This document shows positions 26,083 through 41,800 of a stretch of 64,000 nt of DNA, one piece after another. Within the stretch, counting starts at the first letter, position 1. Each line of letters begins with the position of its first letter. The DNA lies in assembly GCA_022432975.1 (NCBI GenBank), contig CM039508.1:31948433-32012432 (forward strand), given 5' to 3'. Made by a program: the position numbers and the translations under genes. Source of the stretch: Begonia masoniana (Eukaryota; Streptophyta; Magnoliopsida; Cucurbitales; Begoniaceae). Below the pieces are notes generated by a model. It was not told the origin of the DNA, did not search any database, and worked only from the letters and a program-made list of their open reading frames with translations.

Positions 26083-26868
26083 TCCTCTCCGGGTGATTTG
26101 AGGATTTGACCTCAAATCCGTTGGTTGACTTCTTCTCAAGGATGACTCTAACAATTTCTCGTCTATGATTTTGTTTATTACTTTTGATAGGTTTGAGTTT
26201 GAAGGCAAGAAGGATATGTTCTTTCGTTAGAATTTCTAGGTGGCATGGAGGATGGATGGTCTTACTAAAATTTTCTTTGGTAAGGGTGGAAAAGTTGAAT
26301 CCGATGGCTACTTGGGAGGGCGTTTGCTCAAAGATGGAATGAAATTTTCCAAAGTAGTCGAATCCGACAATTAGTAAGGCGGAAATGCTAAAATCCTTCA
26401 ATCAAAGAAATAGTCCAATAAATCTTAAGACCACAAAAAACAATTTTCTACCGATTGAACTTTAACTCTAGTTCTATGGTAGAATTTATGATAGCAAAAC
26501 GGTGGGGAATGAGGTTTTAGTAAACCACCAAATTGAAGGAAAGAGCGTTTGTTGGTAACAAAGAGAAATAATTTCCTACTCGTGTGTGTAGCTCTAATAA
26601 ATGATGTAGGAAAGCAATAGTTAGGCTCAATGCCATAAACTAACATCTTCCTAATCAAGGAGAATTGTAGGAAAGTTTCCTCAAATTTTGAAAAGGGAAG
26701 AAAAGGAGTAATAATCATATTTCCGATACCAAAAATAATTTCTTCACTTAATTCTCCCTTTTCTTGAAAACACAAGATGTCATCCGATTGTATCTCTTCA
26801 ATATAGAAAGGATTGGAACACCAGTTGTTGGGATACGACATCTCTTCACCGTACAAGGGATTATCACG
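25991..26868 (-). CDS. Region downstream of protease in element B, unknown product
   Basis: After the TGA stop of gag-protease (26869-26871) the same frame stays open for about 148 codons to 26425 (YGEEMSYPNNWC...). A second open segment in another frame covers 26401-25991 (KDFSISALLIVGFDYFGKFH...), running into the LTR. I recognise no domain and see no RT, RNase H or integrase motif. It may be a dedicated ORF of a non-autonomous family, or the decayed tail of a longer polyprotein. Confidence 0.4.
26083..26096 (-). other. Polypurine tract of element B
   Basis: The minus strand reads TCACCCGGAGAGGA immediately before the LTR start TGACATGCC, the position where plus-strand DNA synthesis is primed. 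Confidence 0.7.
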
Positions 26869-30091
<3,223 letters not shown>

Positions 30092-30098
30092 AAAAAAA

Positions 30099-32468
30099 TG
30101 AGCATGAGTTGTGAGCACGGGTTTGATGATGAGTGAGCATGAGTTGTGAGCACGGGTTTGATGATGAGTGAGCATGAGTTGTGAGCACGGGTTTGATGAT
30201 GAGTGAGCATGAGTTGTGAGCACGGGTTTGATGATGAGTGAGCATGAGTTGTGAGCACGGGTTTGATGATGAGTGAGCATGAGTTGTGAGCACGGGTTTG
30301 ATGATGAGTGAGCATGAGTTGTGAGCACGGGTTTGATGATGAGTGAGCATGAGTTGTGAGCACGGGTTTGATGATGAGTGAGCATGAGTTGTGAGCACGG
30401 GTTTGATGATGAGTGAGCATGAGTTGTGAGCACGGGTTTGATGATGAGTGAGCATGAGTTGTGAGCACGGGTTTGATGATGAGTGAGCATGAGTTGTGAG
30501 CACGGGTTTGATGATGAGTGAGCATGAGTTGTGAGCACGGGTTTGATGATGAGTGAGCATGAGTTGTGAGCACGGGTTTGATGATGAGTGAGCATGAGTT
30601 GTGAGCACGGGTTTGATGATGAGTGAGCATGAGTTGTGAGCACGGGTTTGATGATGAGTGAGCATGAGTTGTGAGCACGGGTTTGATGATGAGTGAGCAT
30701 GAGTTGTGAGCACGGGTTTGATGATGAGTGAGCATGAGTTGTGAGCACGGGTTTGATGATGAGTGAGCATGAGTTGTGAGCACGGGTTTGATGATGAGTG
30801 AGCATGAGTTGTGAGCACGGGTTTGATGATGAGTGAGCATGAGTTGTGAGCACGGGTTTGATGATGAGTGAGCATGAGTTGTGAGCACGGGTTTGATGAT
30901 GAGTGAGCATGAGTTGTGAGCACGGGTTTGATGATGAGTGAGCATGAGTTGTGAGCACGGGTTTGATGATGAGTGAGCATGAGTTGTGAGCACGGGTTTG
31001 ATGATGAGTGAGCATGAGTTGTGAGCACGGGTTTGATGATGAGTGAGCATGAGTTGTGAGCACGGGTTTGATGATGAGTGAGCATGAGTTGTGAGCACGG
31101 GTTTGATGATGAGTGAGCATGAGTTGTGAGCACGGGTTTGATGATGAGTGAGCATGAGTTGTGAGCACGGGTTTGATGATGAGTGAGCATGAGTTGTGAG
31201 CACGGGTTTGATGATGAGTGAGCATGAGTTGTGAGCACGGGTTTGATGATGAGTGAGCATGAGTTGTGAGCACGGGTTTGATGATGAGTGAGCATGAGTT
31301 GTGAGCACGGGTTTGATGATGAGTGAGCATGAGTTGTGAGCACGGGTTTGATGATGAGTGAGCATGAGTTGTGAGCACGGGTTTGATGATGAGTGAGCAT
31401 GAGTTGTGAGCACGGGTTTGATGATGAGTGAGCATGAGTTGTGAGCACGGGTTTGATGATGAGTGAGCATGAGTTGTGAGCACGGGTTTGATGATGAGTG
31501 AGCATGAGTTGTGAGCACGGGTTTGATGATGAGTGAGCATGAGTTGTGAGCACGGGTTTGATGATGAGTGAGCATGAGTTGTGAGCACGGGTTTGATGAT
31601 GAGTGAGCATGAGTTGTGAGCACGGGTTTGATGATGAGTGAGCATGAGTTGTGAGCACGGGTTTGATGATGAGTGAGCATGAGTTGTGAGCACGGGTTTG
31701 ATGATGAGTGAGCATGAGTTGTGAGCACGGGTTTGATGATGAGTGAGCATGAGTTGTGAGCACGGGTTTGATGATGAGTGAGCATGAGTTGTGAGCACGG
31801 GTTTGATGATGAGTGAGCATGAGTTGTGAGCACGGGTTTGATGATGAGTGAGCATGAGTTGTGAGCACGGGTTTGATGATGAGTGAGCATGAGTTGTGAG
31901 CACGGGTTTGATGATGAGTGAGCATGAGTTGTGAGCACGGGTTTGATGATGAGTGAGCATGAGTTGTGAGCACGGGTTTGATGATGAGTGAGCATGAGTT
32001 GTGAGCACGGGTTTGATGATGAGTGAGCATGAGTTGTGAGCACGGGTTTGATGATGAGTGAGCATGAGTTGTGAGCACGGGTTTGATGATGAGTGAGCAT
32101 GAGTTGTGAGCACGGGTTTGATGATGAGTGAGCATGAGTTGTGAGCACGGGTTTGATGATGAGTGAGCATGAGTTGTGAGCACGGGTTTGATGATGAGTG
32201 AGCATGAGTTGTGAGCACGGGTTTGATGATGAGTGAGCATGAGTTGTGAGCACGGGTTTGATGATGAGTGAGCATGAGTTGTGAGCACGGGTTTGATGAT
32301 GAGTGAGCATGAGTTGTGAGCACGGGTTTGATGATGAGTGAGCATGAGTTGTGAGCACGGGTTTGATGATGAGTGAGCATGAGTTGTGAGCACGGGTTTG
32401 ATGATGAGTGAGCATGAGTTGTGAGCATGGGTTTGATGATGAGTGAGCATGAGTTGTGAGCACGGGTT
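30099..32468 (+). repeat. 35-bp tandem array (about 68 copies)
   Basis: The unit contains GAGCATGAGTTGTGAGCACG and then GGTTTGATGATGAGT. The copies are practically identical; one near the right end has GAGCATGG for GAGCACGG and the last is shortened. Open frames across it are by-products. Confidence 0.95.
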
Positions 32469-32527
32469 GATGAGTGAGTATTAAAGGTAAAGAGATAGTG
32501 AGAAATGCATAGTTATTCCGAGTAGAG

Positions 32528-32895
32528 TTGCTTGCCGGGGAGTAGTGCTCGTGGAGCACCTTGATAGGGTCTCTCAAGGGGTGCAGTTGCACTTAACAAT
32601 ATGTCGAGTAGAGCTGCCGCATCGGGGAGTAGTGCTCGTGGAGCACCTCGAGAGGGTCTCGACATGCCTTGCCGGGGAGTAGTGCTCGTGGAGCACCTCG
32701 GAAGGATTTACTGCCTCATCGAGGAGTAGTGCTCGTGGAGCACCTCGAGAGGGTCTCGACATGCCTTGCCGGGGAGTAGTGCTCGTGGAGCACCTAGAAG
32801 GATTTCTATGAGAGATGCACTGTGAGCCGTGATATTTTATAGAGTTGCTTCACCGAGGAGTAGTGCTCGTGGAGTCCTCGGAGGTTCTCTAGAAA
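32528..32895 (+). repeat. Six irregular repeats each carrying the hairpin GTGCTCGTGGAGCAC
   Basis: GGGGAGTAGTGCTCGTGGAG or a close variant occurs at about 32537, 32617, 32674, 32720, 32771 and 32857, with spacers such as CTCGAGAGGGTCTCGACATG. The stem GTGCTC/GAGCAC with loop GTG is kept; the last copy reads GAGTCC. Confidence 0.85.
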
Positions 32896-33798
32896 GATGC
32901 GTGTAAAGATTAATAAATGGAGAATGTAATTGAAAGTAGCAGTGAGTGTAGAAGTTGCATTTTGTGTCGTGCTGAGTTAAAGAATAAGGCATCCTTTTGG
33001 GTGCGGGCAACTAGTATTGTCTGACCGTGTTTGTCGTTTATGTTTGAGGTCGGTTATGAGTTGCATTGTGGTGTTGTGTTGTGTTGTGTTGTGTTGTCGT
33101 ACTGTATTAAAGAATAAGGCATCGTTGATGCGGGCAAATCTGTGTTTTGTTTCGTGTCGTTGTGTTGTTTGGTTGTTTTGTTCAGCGTTATGCGTAGCTT
33201 ACATTTTATCTCGTCGTATTTGTTAATCCCTACTTGCTAAGCGTAAGCTTACGTGTGCGTGTGTGTTCTGTGGTGTAGGTAACGACGCGGGTACAAGTGA
33301 GCTATGTGAGTCAGCCAAGACTTGGGAGAAGTCGGAGATGCACGGGGCGTGCCGGTGTGGGCAGTTGTCGGGGCGCCTCGACCATGGTTTTTGGGAGATG
33401 TGGGACTTTGTATTTTGATAGCGTATTGTAGATGTCTGTTGTTGTATATAGTTAAGTTAAGGGTGATGTGTCGCCCTATTTTGTGGACTTTCTTCACTTA
33501 GGAATGTTGTATTTTAGTTTCCTCTTTCTGTTTTTGGAGATTTCTCATGCCGTATGCTGGACAGTTGGTTAGGAGTATTCTGGTTCTGTTTGGGGATTTA
33601 TTGATTGCAGGTACCTAGCATTTTGGAGGTGCCATTTTCAGGCGTTACTTTGCCAAAATTTTCGGGAAAGACGCCGTGGTGCTTAGCGGTTAGGATTAAG
33701 GGAAATTAACGAGTCTAGGCTTATTTTAAATTATGTTTTAATGTGGGATTGGTTAGCAAAGTGGCGCACCGAGCCAGGGTGGGTTCGGGGGCGTTACA

Positions 33799-34101
33799 AG
33801 TTCAGCCCATTCGTCCTCTATGGGAGGTTGAGAGGTATGATTATGACGTCTAGGACGCTCGTGAATGATCCTAGAAGAGGTCTCTTGAGAAGGGACTTGT
33901 TCATGGAATTCATTTCGGAGAGGATTGTTTAAAAGTGATTGGACTTGTTGGGCAAGGTTGTGAATCATGCTCGTTAAGGCTTCAATTTGTCCTTGTACGT
34001 TCCCTTGGGTGCTAGTTTCACCTTCACGTCGTGTGTGCTCGGGTGGGGGAGTATCCCTAACCCGAGTTGGTTCTTGATGTGGGTGGTCTCGATGAATCCA
34101 C
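33799..34101 (-). pseudogene. N-terminal part of Gag of element B
   Basis: The minus strand reads HRDHPHQEPTRVRDTPPPE, then QIEALTSMIHNLAQQVQSLL (a helix typical of Gag N-termini) and ends PIEDEWAEL at the LTR F boundary. The true start is not seen because the 147-bp array begins at 34102. Confidence 0.7.
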
Positions 34102-35453
34102 TTCGGATAAATTTTATAAACTAATTTTGTGCAATTAATTAATAGCATATAATAGGTAAGTTTATAACTTTAAACAAGAGCAACATTGTAACGCCCCGAA
34201 TTATCTAAACCCGGTTCGCTACACTTCACTCTACCATGACTAAGAAATTTCGGATAAATTTTATAAACTAATTTTGTGCAATTAATTAATAGCATATAAT
34301 AGGTAAGTTTATAACTTTAAACAAGAGCAACATTGTAACGCCCCGAATTATCTAAACCCGGTTCGCTACACTTCACTCTACCATGACTAAGAAATTTCGG
34401 ATAAATTTTATAAACTAATTTTGTGCAATTAATTAATAGCATATAATAGGTAAGTTTATAACTTTAAACAAGAGCAACATTGTAACGCCCCGAATTATCT
34501 AAACCCGGTTCGCTACACTTCACTCTACCATGACTAAGAAATTTCGGATAAATTTTATAAACTAATTTTGTGCAATTAATTAATAGCATATAATAGGTAA
34601 GTTTATAACTTTAAACAAGAGCAACATTGTAACGCCCCGAATTATCTAAACCCGGTTCGCTACACTTCACTCTACCATGACTAAGAAATTTCGGATAAAT
34701 TTTATAAACTAATTTTGTGCAATTAATTAATAGCATATAATAGGTAAGTTTATAACTTTAAACAAGAGCAACATTGTAACGCCCCGAATTATCTAAACCC
34801 GGTTCGCTACACTTCACTCTACCATGACTAAGAAATTTCGGATAAATTTTATAAACTAATTTTGTGCAATTAATTAATAGCATATAATAGGTAAGTTTAT
34901 AACTTTAAACAAGAGCAACATTGTAACGCCCCGAATTATCTAAACCCGGTTCGCTACACTTCACTCTACCATGACTAAGAAATTTCGGATAAATTTTATA
35001 AACTAATTTTGTGCAATTAATTAATAGCATATAATAGGTAAGTTTATAACTTTAAACAAGAGCAACATTGTAACGCCCCGAATTATCTAAACCCGGTTCG
35101 CTACACTTCACTCTACCATGACTAAGAAATTTCGGATAAATTTTATAAACTAATTTTGTGCAATTAATTAATAGCATATAATAGGTAAGTTTATAACTTT
35201 AAACAAGAGCAACATTGTAACGCCCCGAATTATCTAAACCCGGTTCGCTACACTTCACTCTACCATGACTAAGAAATTTCGGATAAACTTTAAACAAGAG
35301 CAACATTGTAACGCCCCGAATTATCTAAACCCGGTTCGCTACACTTCACTCTACCATGACTAAGAAATTTCGGATAAATTTTATAAACTAATTTTGTGCA
35401 ATTAATTAATAGCATATAATAGGTAAGTTTATAACTTTAAACAAGAGCAACAT
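34102..35453. repeat. 147-bp tandem array made from the junction of LTR D and its target
   Basis: LTR starts TGTAACGCCCCGAATTATC recur at 34187, 34334, 34481, 34628, 34775, 34922, 35069, 35216 and 35307 before the true LTR start at 35454. Each unit is about 78 bp of the D terminus plus about 69 bp of the flanking target ending in AACAT. One unit (35216-35306) lacks 56 bp. Confidence 0.95.
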
Positions 35454-38400
35454 TGTAACGCCCCGAATTATCTAAACCCGGTTCGCTACACTTCACTCTA
35501 CCATGACTAAGAAATTTCGGATAAATTTTTAAAACTTCATTCGACATTCAAAATTTGACGTTTTCTAAACATTCAAAGCATTTGAAAACTTTGCAGCGGA
35601 AAATCATTTAAATCAACAATGAAGTTAGACAAACTGTAGAAAATATTGTTGGGGTGTTTAACGGAAATGTTGAAGTCATCTGCCGACGACAAGGTCAACG
35701 AAAGAAGCAGAAATAGAAAACCGAAGACTTCTGCCGATGACGTCAGCCGGAAGGAATGAAAACAAAAGACATCACTCGGTAGGCTTCATCTACCGATGAC
35801 GTGTACAACAACGCACACCCTCTGCCGATAACGTCTACACAGCTTCTCTCTCGACTTCATCTGCCGATGAAGTCATCGTAACTCCATATACCACTTCATC
35901 TGCAGATGAATTCCCTTAACACTTGATCTGATCCCATGGTTCCCTTGGGAGTGGGATCAATTCTCCCAATGTCTACATCCTCCTACTTAATTAAGGGGCA
36001 GATGAATTCCCTTAACACTTGATCTGATCCCATGGTTCCCTTGGGAGTGGGATCAATTCTCCCAATGTCTACATCCTCCTACTTAATTAAGGGGCAGATG
36101 AATTCCCTTAACACTTGATCTGATCCCATGGTTCCCTTGGGAGTGGGATCAATTCTCCCAATGTCTACATCCTCCTACTTAATTAAGGGGCAGATGAATT
36201 CCCTTAACACTTGATCTGATCCCATGGTTCCCTTGGGAGTGGGATCAATTCTCCCAATGTCTACATCCTCCTACTTAATTAAGGGGCAGATGAATTCCCT
36301 TAACACTTGATCTGATCCCATGGTTCCCTTGGGAGTGGGATCAATTCTCCCAATGTCTACATCCTCCTACTTAATTAAGGGGCAGATGAATTCCCTTAAC
36401 ACTTGATCTGATCCCATGGTTCCCTTGGGAGTGGGATCAATTCTCCCAATGTCTACATCCTCCTACTTAATTAAGGGGCAGATGAATTCCCTTAACACTT
36501 GATCTGATCCCATGGTTCCCTTGGGAGTGGGATCAATTCTCCCAATGTCTACATCCTCCTACTTAATTAAGGGGCAGATGAATTCCCTTAACACTTGATC
36601 TGATCCCATGGTTCCCTTGGGAGTGGGATCAATTCTCCCAATGTCTACATCCTCCTACTTAATTAAGGGGCAGATGAATTCCCTTAACACTTGATCTGAT
36701 CCCATGGTTCCCTTGGGAGTGGGATCAATTCTCCCAATGTCTACATCCTCCTACTTAATTAAGGGGCAGATGAATTCCCTTAACACTTGATCTGATCCCA
36801 TGGTTCCCTTGGGAGTGGGATCAATTCTCCCAATGTCTACATCCTCCTACTTAATTAAGGGGCAGATGAATTCCCTTAACACTTGATCTGATCCCATGGT
36901 TCCCTTGGGAGTGGGATCAATTCTCCCAATGTCTACATCCTCCTACTTAATTAAGGGGCAGATGAATTCCCTTAACACTTGATCTGATCCCATGGTTCCC
37001 TTGGGAGTGGGATCAATTCTCCCAATGTCTACATCCTCCTACTTAATTAAGGGGCAGATGAATTCCCTTAACACTTGATCTGATCCCATGGTTCCCTTGG
37101 GAGTGGGATCAATTCTCCCAATGTCTACATCCTCCTACTTAATTAAGGGGCAGATGAATTCCCTTAACACTTGATCTGATCCCATGGTTCCCTTGGGAGT
37201 GGGATCAATTCTCCCAATGTCTACATCCTCCTACTTAATTAAGGGGCAGATGAATTCCCTTAACACTTGATCTGATCCCATGGTTCCCTTGGGAGTGGGA
37301 TCAATTCTCCCAATGTCTACATCCTCCTACTTAATTAAGGGGCAGATGAATTCCCTTAACACTTGATCTGATCCCATGGTTCCCTTGGGAGTGGGATCAA
37401 TTCTCCCAATGTCTACATCCTCCTACTTAATTAAGGGGCAGATGAATTCCCTTAACACTTGATCTGATCCCATGGTTCCCTTGGGAGTGGGATCAATTCT
37501 CCCAATGTATAAATCCCTTCATAAGTTAAGGGGTGGATTAGCTCCCTTAATAGTTTGTCTGTCGCATACAATTCATACCTTACCATTCCTTACATGAAAA
37601 TTCATTTTCGTAGTTTTTAATAAAAACTCAATGTATTCAGATTAAATCATTATCCACTAAACCTCCTCATCTGTAGACACATGCTAAACCGCCTCATCAG
37701 TTACCAAGTTGAAGCCTGAATGCACTCCTTCACATCCTCTACTCCTCAACATGATCAGGGACACACCTGCTAACTCTTCTTCGCCTACATCACAAAACTC
37801 ATCTATTAGCCTAATGCTAAGCAAGTAAAGCAATATATTTATATATGTAAAGTAATGCTGAACTTAAACTCCTAAACATGCAGTTTCTACTTTCTCATCT
37901 CAGTGGCATAGACGTTCATTCACAACTTGATCTGATCCCATGGTTCCCTTGGGAGTGGGATCAATTCTCCCAATGTCTACATCCTCCTACTTAACTAAGG
38001 GGCAGATGAATTCCCTTAACACTTGATCTGATCCCATGTTTCCCTTGGGAGTGGGATCAATTCTCCCAATGTATAAATCCCTTCATAAGTTAAGGGGTGG
38101 ATTAGCTCCCTTAATAGTTTGTCTGTCGTATACAGTTCATACCTTACCATTCCTTACATGAAAAATCATTTTCGTAGTTTTTAATAAATCATGATGCATG
38201 GATAACAGAAACATACAATCACGCACAAACCTACTGTTTTGTGATGTAGGCCCGAAGGCACAAGCAATACTTTACTTACCTGGATTCCTAGCAAATGCTC
38301 GGTTAAGAGCTACTTCGGGGGTTTGTTCACCTATATTCATAAACAGAATGTTAAACCTTAATCTAAGCTATTCAGAAATCTAAGGAGTTGGTTTGACATT

Positions 38401-38798
38401 TCTATTTATCTAACATTCCCGATTCTGCTCTAACCCTCAAGCAGAATCTCTCACTCGCAACATTATCAAAATGCATACATTGGGATCCTTAAGCTACCTA
38501 GGTACTAAAATCAGCAATTAATCGAATCTAAACTCACCTTGGTTGGAGGAATCGGTGAGGAAATCGCCTAAAGAGTTCTGCTGGGTTGAGCTGAAAACCG
38601 AGAGTGAAATGAGTATGACGGCTATACCTCATTCAATCTTTCCTTAAATATGTTATCCATAACATAAATTGACAATTACCCTTATGCCCTCACTTAGTTA
38701 CTTATTAACCTAATTGATTTTACCCCGAATTTTATTCTATAAAATTCACACTTAGAAGATTAATAGGTTATTTTAATTCTAATAAACCGGGTGTTACA
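35454..38798 (-). mobile_element. 3' LTR of element D (3345 bp)
   Basis: The minus strand starts TGTAACACCCGGTTTATTAG and ends TCGGGGCGTTACA. A promoter-like TATTTAAGG lies at 38642-38650 on the minus strand. Exon-like blocks: donor GTGAGT after 38538, second block ending at 38280 with GTAAGT, acceptor at 37785. Unlike the other copy it keeps about 400 bp (37509-37920) between two parts of the 96-bp array, including the acceptor arm. Confidence 0.9.
35902..37508 (-). repeat. 96-bp array in the 3' LTR of D (about 17 copies)
   Basis: The unit includes TACATCCTCCTACTTAATTA, GGGGCAGATGAATTCCC and TTGATCTGATCCCATGG. Copies are almost identical. Inside each unit TGATCCCA and TGGGATCA can pair around an inner CCCTTGGG. 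Two more diverged copies stand alone at 37925-38068. Confidence 0.95.
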
Positions 38799-38812
38799 AT
38801 CTACCTTCCTTA
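38799..38812 (-). other. Polypurine tract of element D
   Basis: The minus strand reads AAGGAAGGTAGAT just before the 3' LTR start. Confidence 0.8.
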
Positions 38813-38833
38813 AAAGAATTTTGTCCTCAAAAT

Positions 38834-41800
38834 TCAGTACCTGAACAATCTTGGATGCTGGTCCATCATGTCTTGCTGGCGTTCCCAAGTTGTCTCCTCT
38901 ATATTCTGATTATGCCATAAGACTTTCACTAGCGGAACTTCCTTGTTGCGTAATACTTTCACTGCATAATCCAAGATTCTTACTGGTCTCTCCTCATAGG
39001 TCAGTGTAGGTTGAATTTCAATGTTCTGCTGTTCCACAATCTGAGATGGATCCCTCAAGCACTTCTTAAGCATAGAAATATGGAACACATTGTGGATTCC
39101 TTCCATAGAGTCTGGCAATTGCAGCTCATATGCTGATTTTCCAATCCTCTTCAAGATTGAGAAAGGTCCAACGTATCTTGGGTTAAGCTTCCCTCTCTTC
39201 CCAAATCTCACAACTCCTTTGAATGGTGATACCTTAAGAAAAACCTCACTACCAACTTCAAACTCTAACTCTCTGCGTCTTCTGTCAGCATAGCTTTTCT
39301 GTCGACTTTGAGCTGTTAAGATCCTCTGACGGATGAGAGCAACCTTCTCAACAGTTTGCTGCACAATATCAGGACCAAGTAACTGTGCTTCACCAACTTC
39401 ATCCCAGTACAAGGGTGATCTGCATTTTCGTCCATACAATGCTTCATACGGTGCCATTCTTATTGTTGCCTGAAAGCTGTTATTGTAAGAGAACTCTACC
39501 AGAGCTAGGTACTTACTCCAAGAGCCTTGGAAATCTAAAACACATGCACGGAGCATATCTTCTAGAATCTGAATAGTTCTCTCGGATTGTCCATCAGTTT
39601 GAGGGTGAAAGGCCGTGCTAAAGTTAAGTTGTGTTCCCATAGCCTTATGCAAACTTTTCCAAAACTTAGATGTAAATCTAGAGTCTCGGTCTGAAACTAT
39701 AGTGCTTGGAACTCCATGCAATCTAATGATTTCTTGCACATACAACTCTGCAAGTTGATCCATCGAATGTGTTATCTTTATAGGCAGAAAATGGGCGGAT
39801 TTGGTCAAACGATCAACTACTACCCAAATTGCATCATGTCCTTTTGCTGTTCTAGGCAATCCTGTAACAAAATCCATTGTCACTTGATCCCACTTCCATT
39901 CCGGAACTGATAGGGGTTGTAATGTCCCTGCAGGCCTCTGATGTTCAGCCTTAACTTGCTGGCAGATCAAGCATGACCCTACGTACTCTGCCACATTTCT
40001 TTTCATATTAGGCCACCAGTAATGCTGCTTAAGGTCTCTGTACATTTTAGTACTTCCAGGATGAACAGAGAGCCTAGAAGAGTGTGCCTCGGATAGAATT
40101 TCCTTTCTAAGTTCAGTATCAGCCGGAACAAACCATCTATTTTGAAACTTGAGAATTCCATCAACCGAGCAGCTGAAATTCGTCCTGTCAGTAGAATCCA
40201 TGCACAATTTATACTTGTTGCATTCAGCGTCATTCATTTGAACTTCTTTTATTCTTTCCAAAATAGTAGGCCTCAAAGATATGGCCGAAAGCATGGCTGA
40301 CACACTAGATACTGCTTCAAGGTTAAACCTTAAGAATTCAGTCTCTAAGGCTATCGGTATGTCTAGAATCAACGTAGAAACCGATGGAGTCACCCTACTC
40401 AAAGCGTCTGCCACAACATTCGCCTTACCGGGATGATACTTAATCTCAAAGTCATAGTCCTTTACAAATTCCAACCATCTACGTTGCCTCATGTTTAGTT
40501 CCTTCTGTGTGAAAATGTACTTTAGACTCTTATGATCTGAAAATATTTCACATGATTGTCCATATAAATAATGCCTCCAAATCTTGAGTGCAAATACTAC
40601 AGCAGCTAATTCCAAGTCATGTGTAGGGTAATTCTTCTCATGAGTTTTCAACTGTCTGGAAGCATAGGCTATCACTTTTCCTTCTTGCATCAAGACACAG
40701 CCAAGACCAATCTTGGATGCATCACAATAAATACTAAATTTACCATTCTCAGCAGGAAGGGTCAGGATTGGAGCATTGGTCAGTTTCTGTTTCAAGGCTT
40801 GGAAACTATGCTCACATTCATCGGTCCATAAATACTTCACATTTTTCCTTGTTAACTTAGTAAGAGGTGTAGCAATCTTTGAAAATCCTTCAATGAACTT
40901 TCTATAATACCCTGCAAGTCCAAGAAAACTTCTAATATCAGTAGCATTCTTCGGTTGGGGCCATTCCTTAACTGCTTGAACTTTAGTCGGGTCGACAGAT
41001 AATCCCTCTCCAGAGATGACATGTCCTAGAAAGTGAACTTGGTCCAACCAAAATTCACACTTAGAAAACTTGGCGTATAGTTGGCGCTGCTTTAATAATT
41101 CTAATACTAAGTTTAAGTGTCTTGTGTGCTCCTCCTTGGTCTTAGAATAAATTAGAATGTCATCAATGAATACAATAACAAACTTGTCCAAATACTCGTG
41201 AAACACCCTATTCATAAGATCCATAAAGGCTGCCGGTGCATTTGTCAAACCAAAAGACATAACCAAAAACTCAAAATGTCCATACCTAGTACGAAAGGCA
41301 GTCTTTGGGATATCTTCGGATTTAACCTTCAGTTGGTAATAACCGGATCTAAGGTCAATCTTAGAGAAAACTTTTGCACCTCTAAGCTGGTCAAATAAGT
41401 CATCAATTCTCGGTAGGGGATACTTGTTTTTGATAGTTAGCTTATTTAATTCCCTATAGTCTATGCACATACGCATTGATCCATCTTTCTTTTTGACAAA
41501 AAGGACAGGTGCACCCCACGGCGAAAAGCTTGGGCGTATGAACCCTTTCTCTAATAGTTCTTCCAACTGTTTCTTTAATTCTTTAAGCTCTGTAGGTGCT
41601 AGTCTATAAGGATTCTTAGATACAGGCTCGGCGCCTGGGTAAACATCCACAACAAATTCAATTTCCCTATCTGGTGGCAAGCCAGGAAGGTCATCTAAGA
41701 ATACTTCAGGAAATTCTTGAACAACCAAGACATTTTGGGGACTTGATCTTCCTAAATGTTGTGTGTCTAAAACGCTGGCCAAAAAGCACAAATACTCCCT

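Noticed and set aside
32528..32895. Possible small RNA cluster because of six hairpins
   Set aside because: The stems are only six base pairs with a three-base loop, too short for miRNA precursors.
38198..38383. 61-codon plus-strand frame, present again at 46173-46358
   Set aside because: The repetition only reflects the two LTR copies of D, and it is antisense to the LTR transcript.
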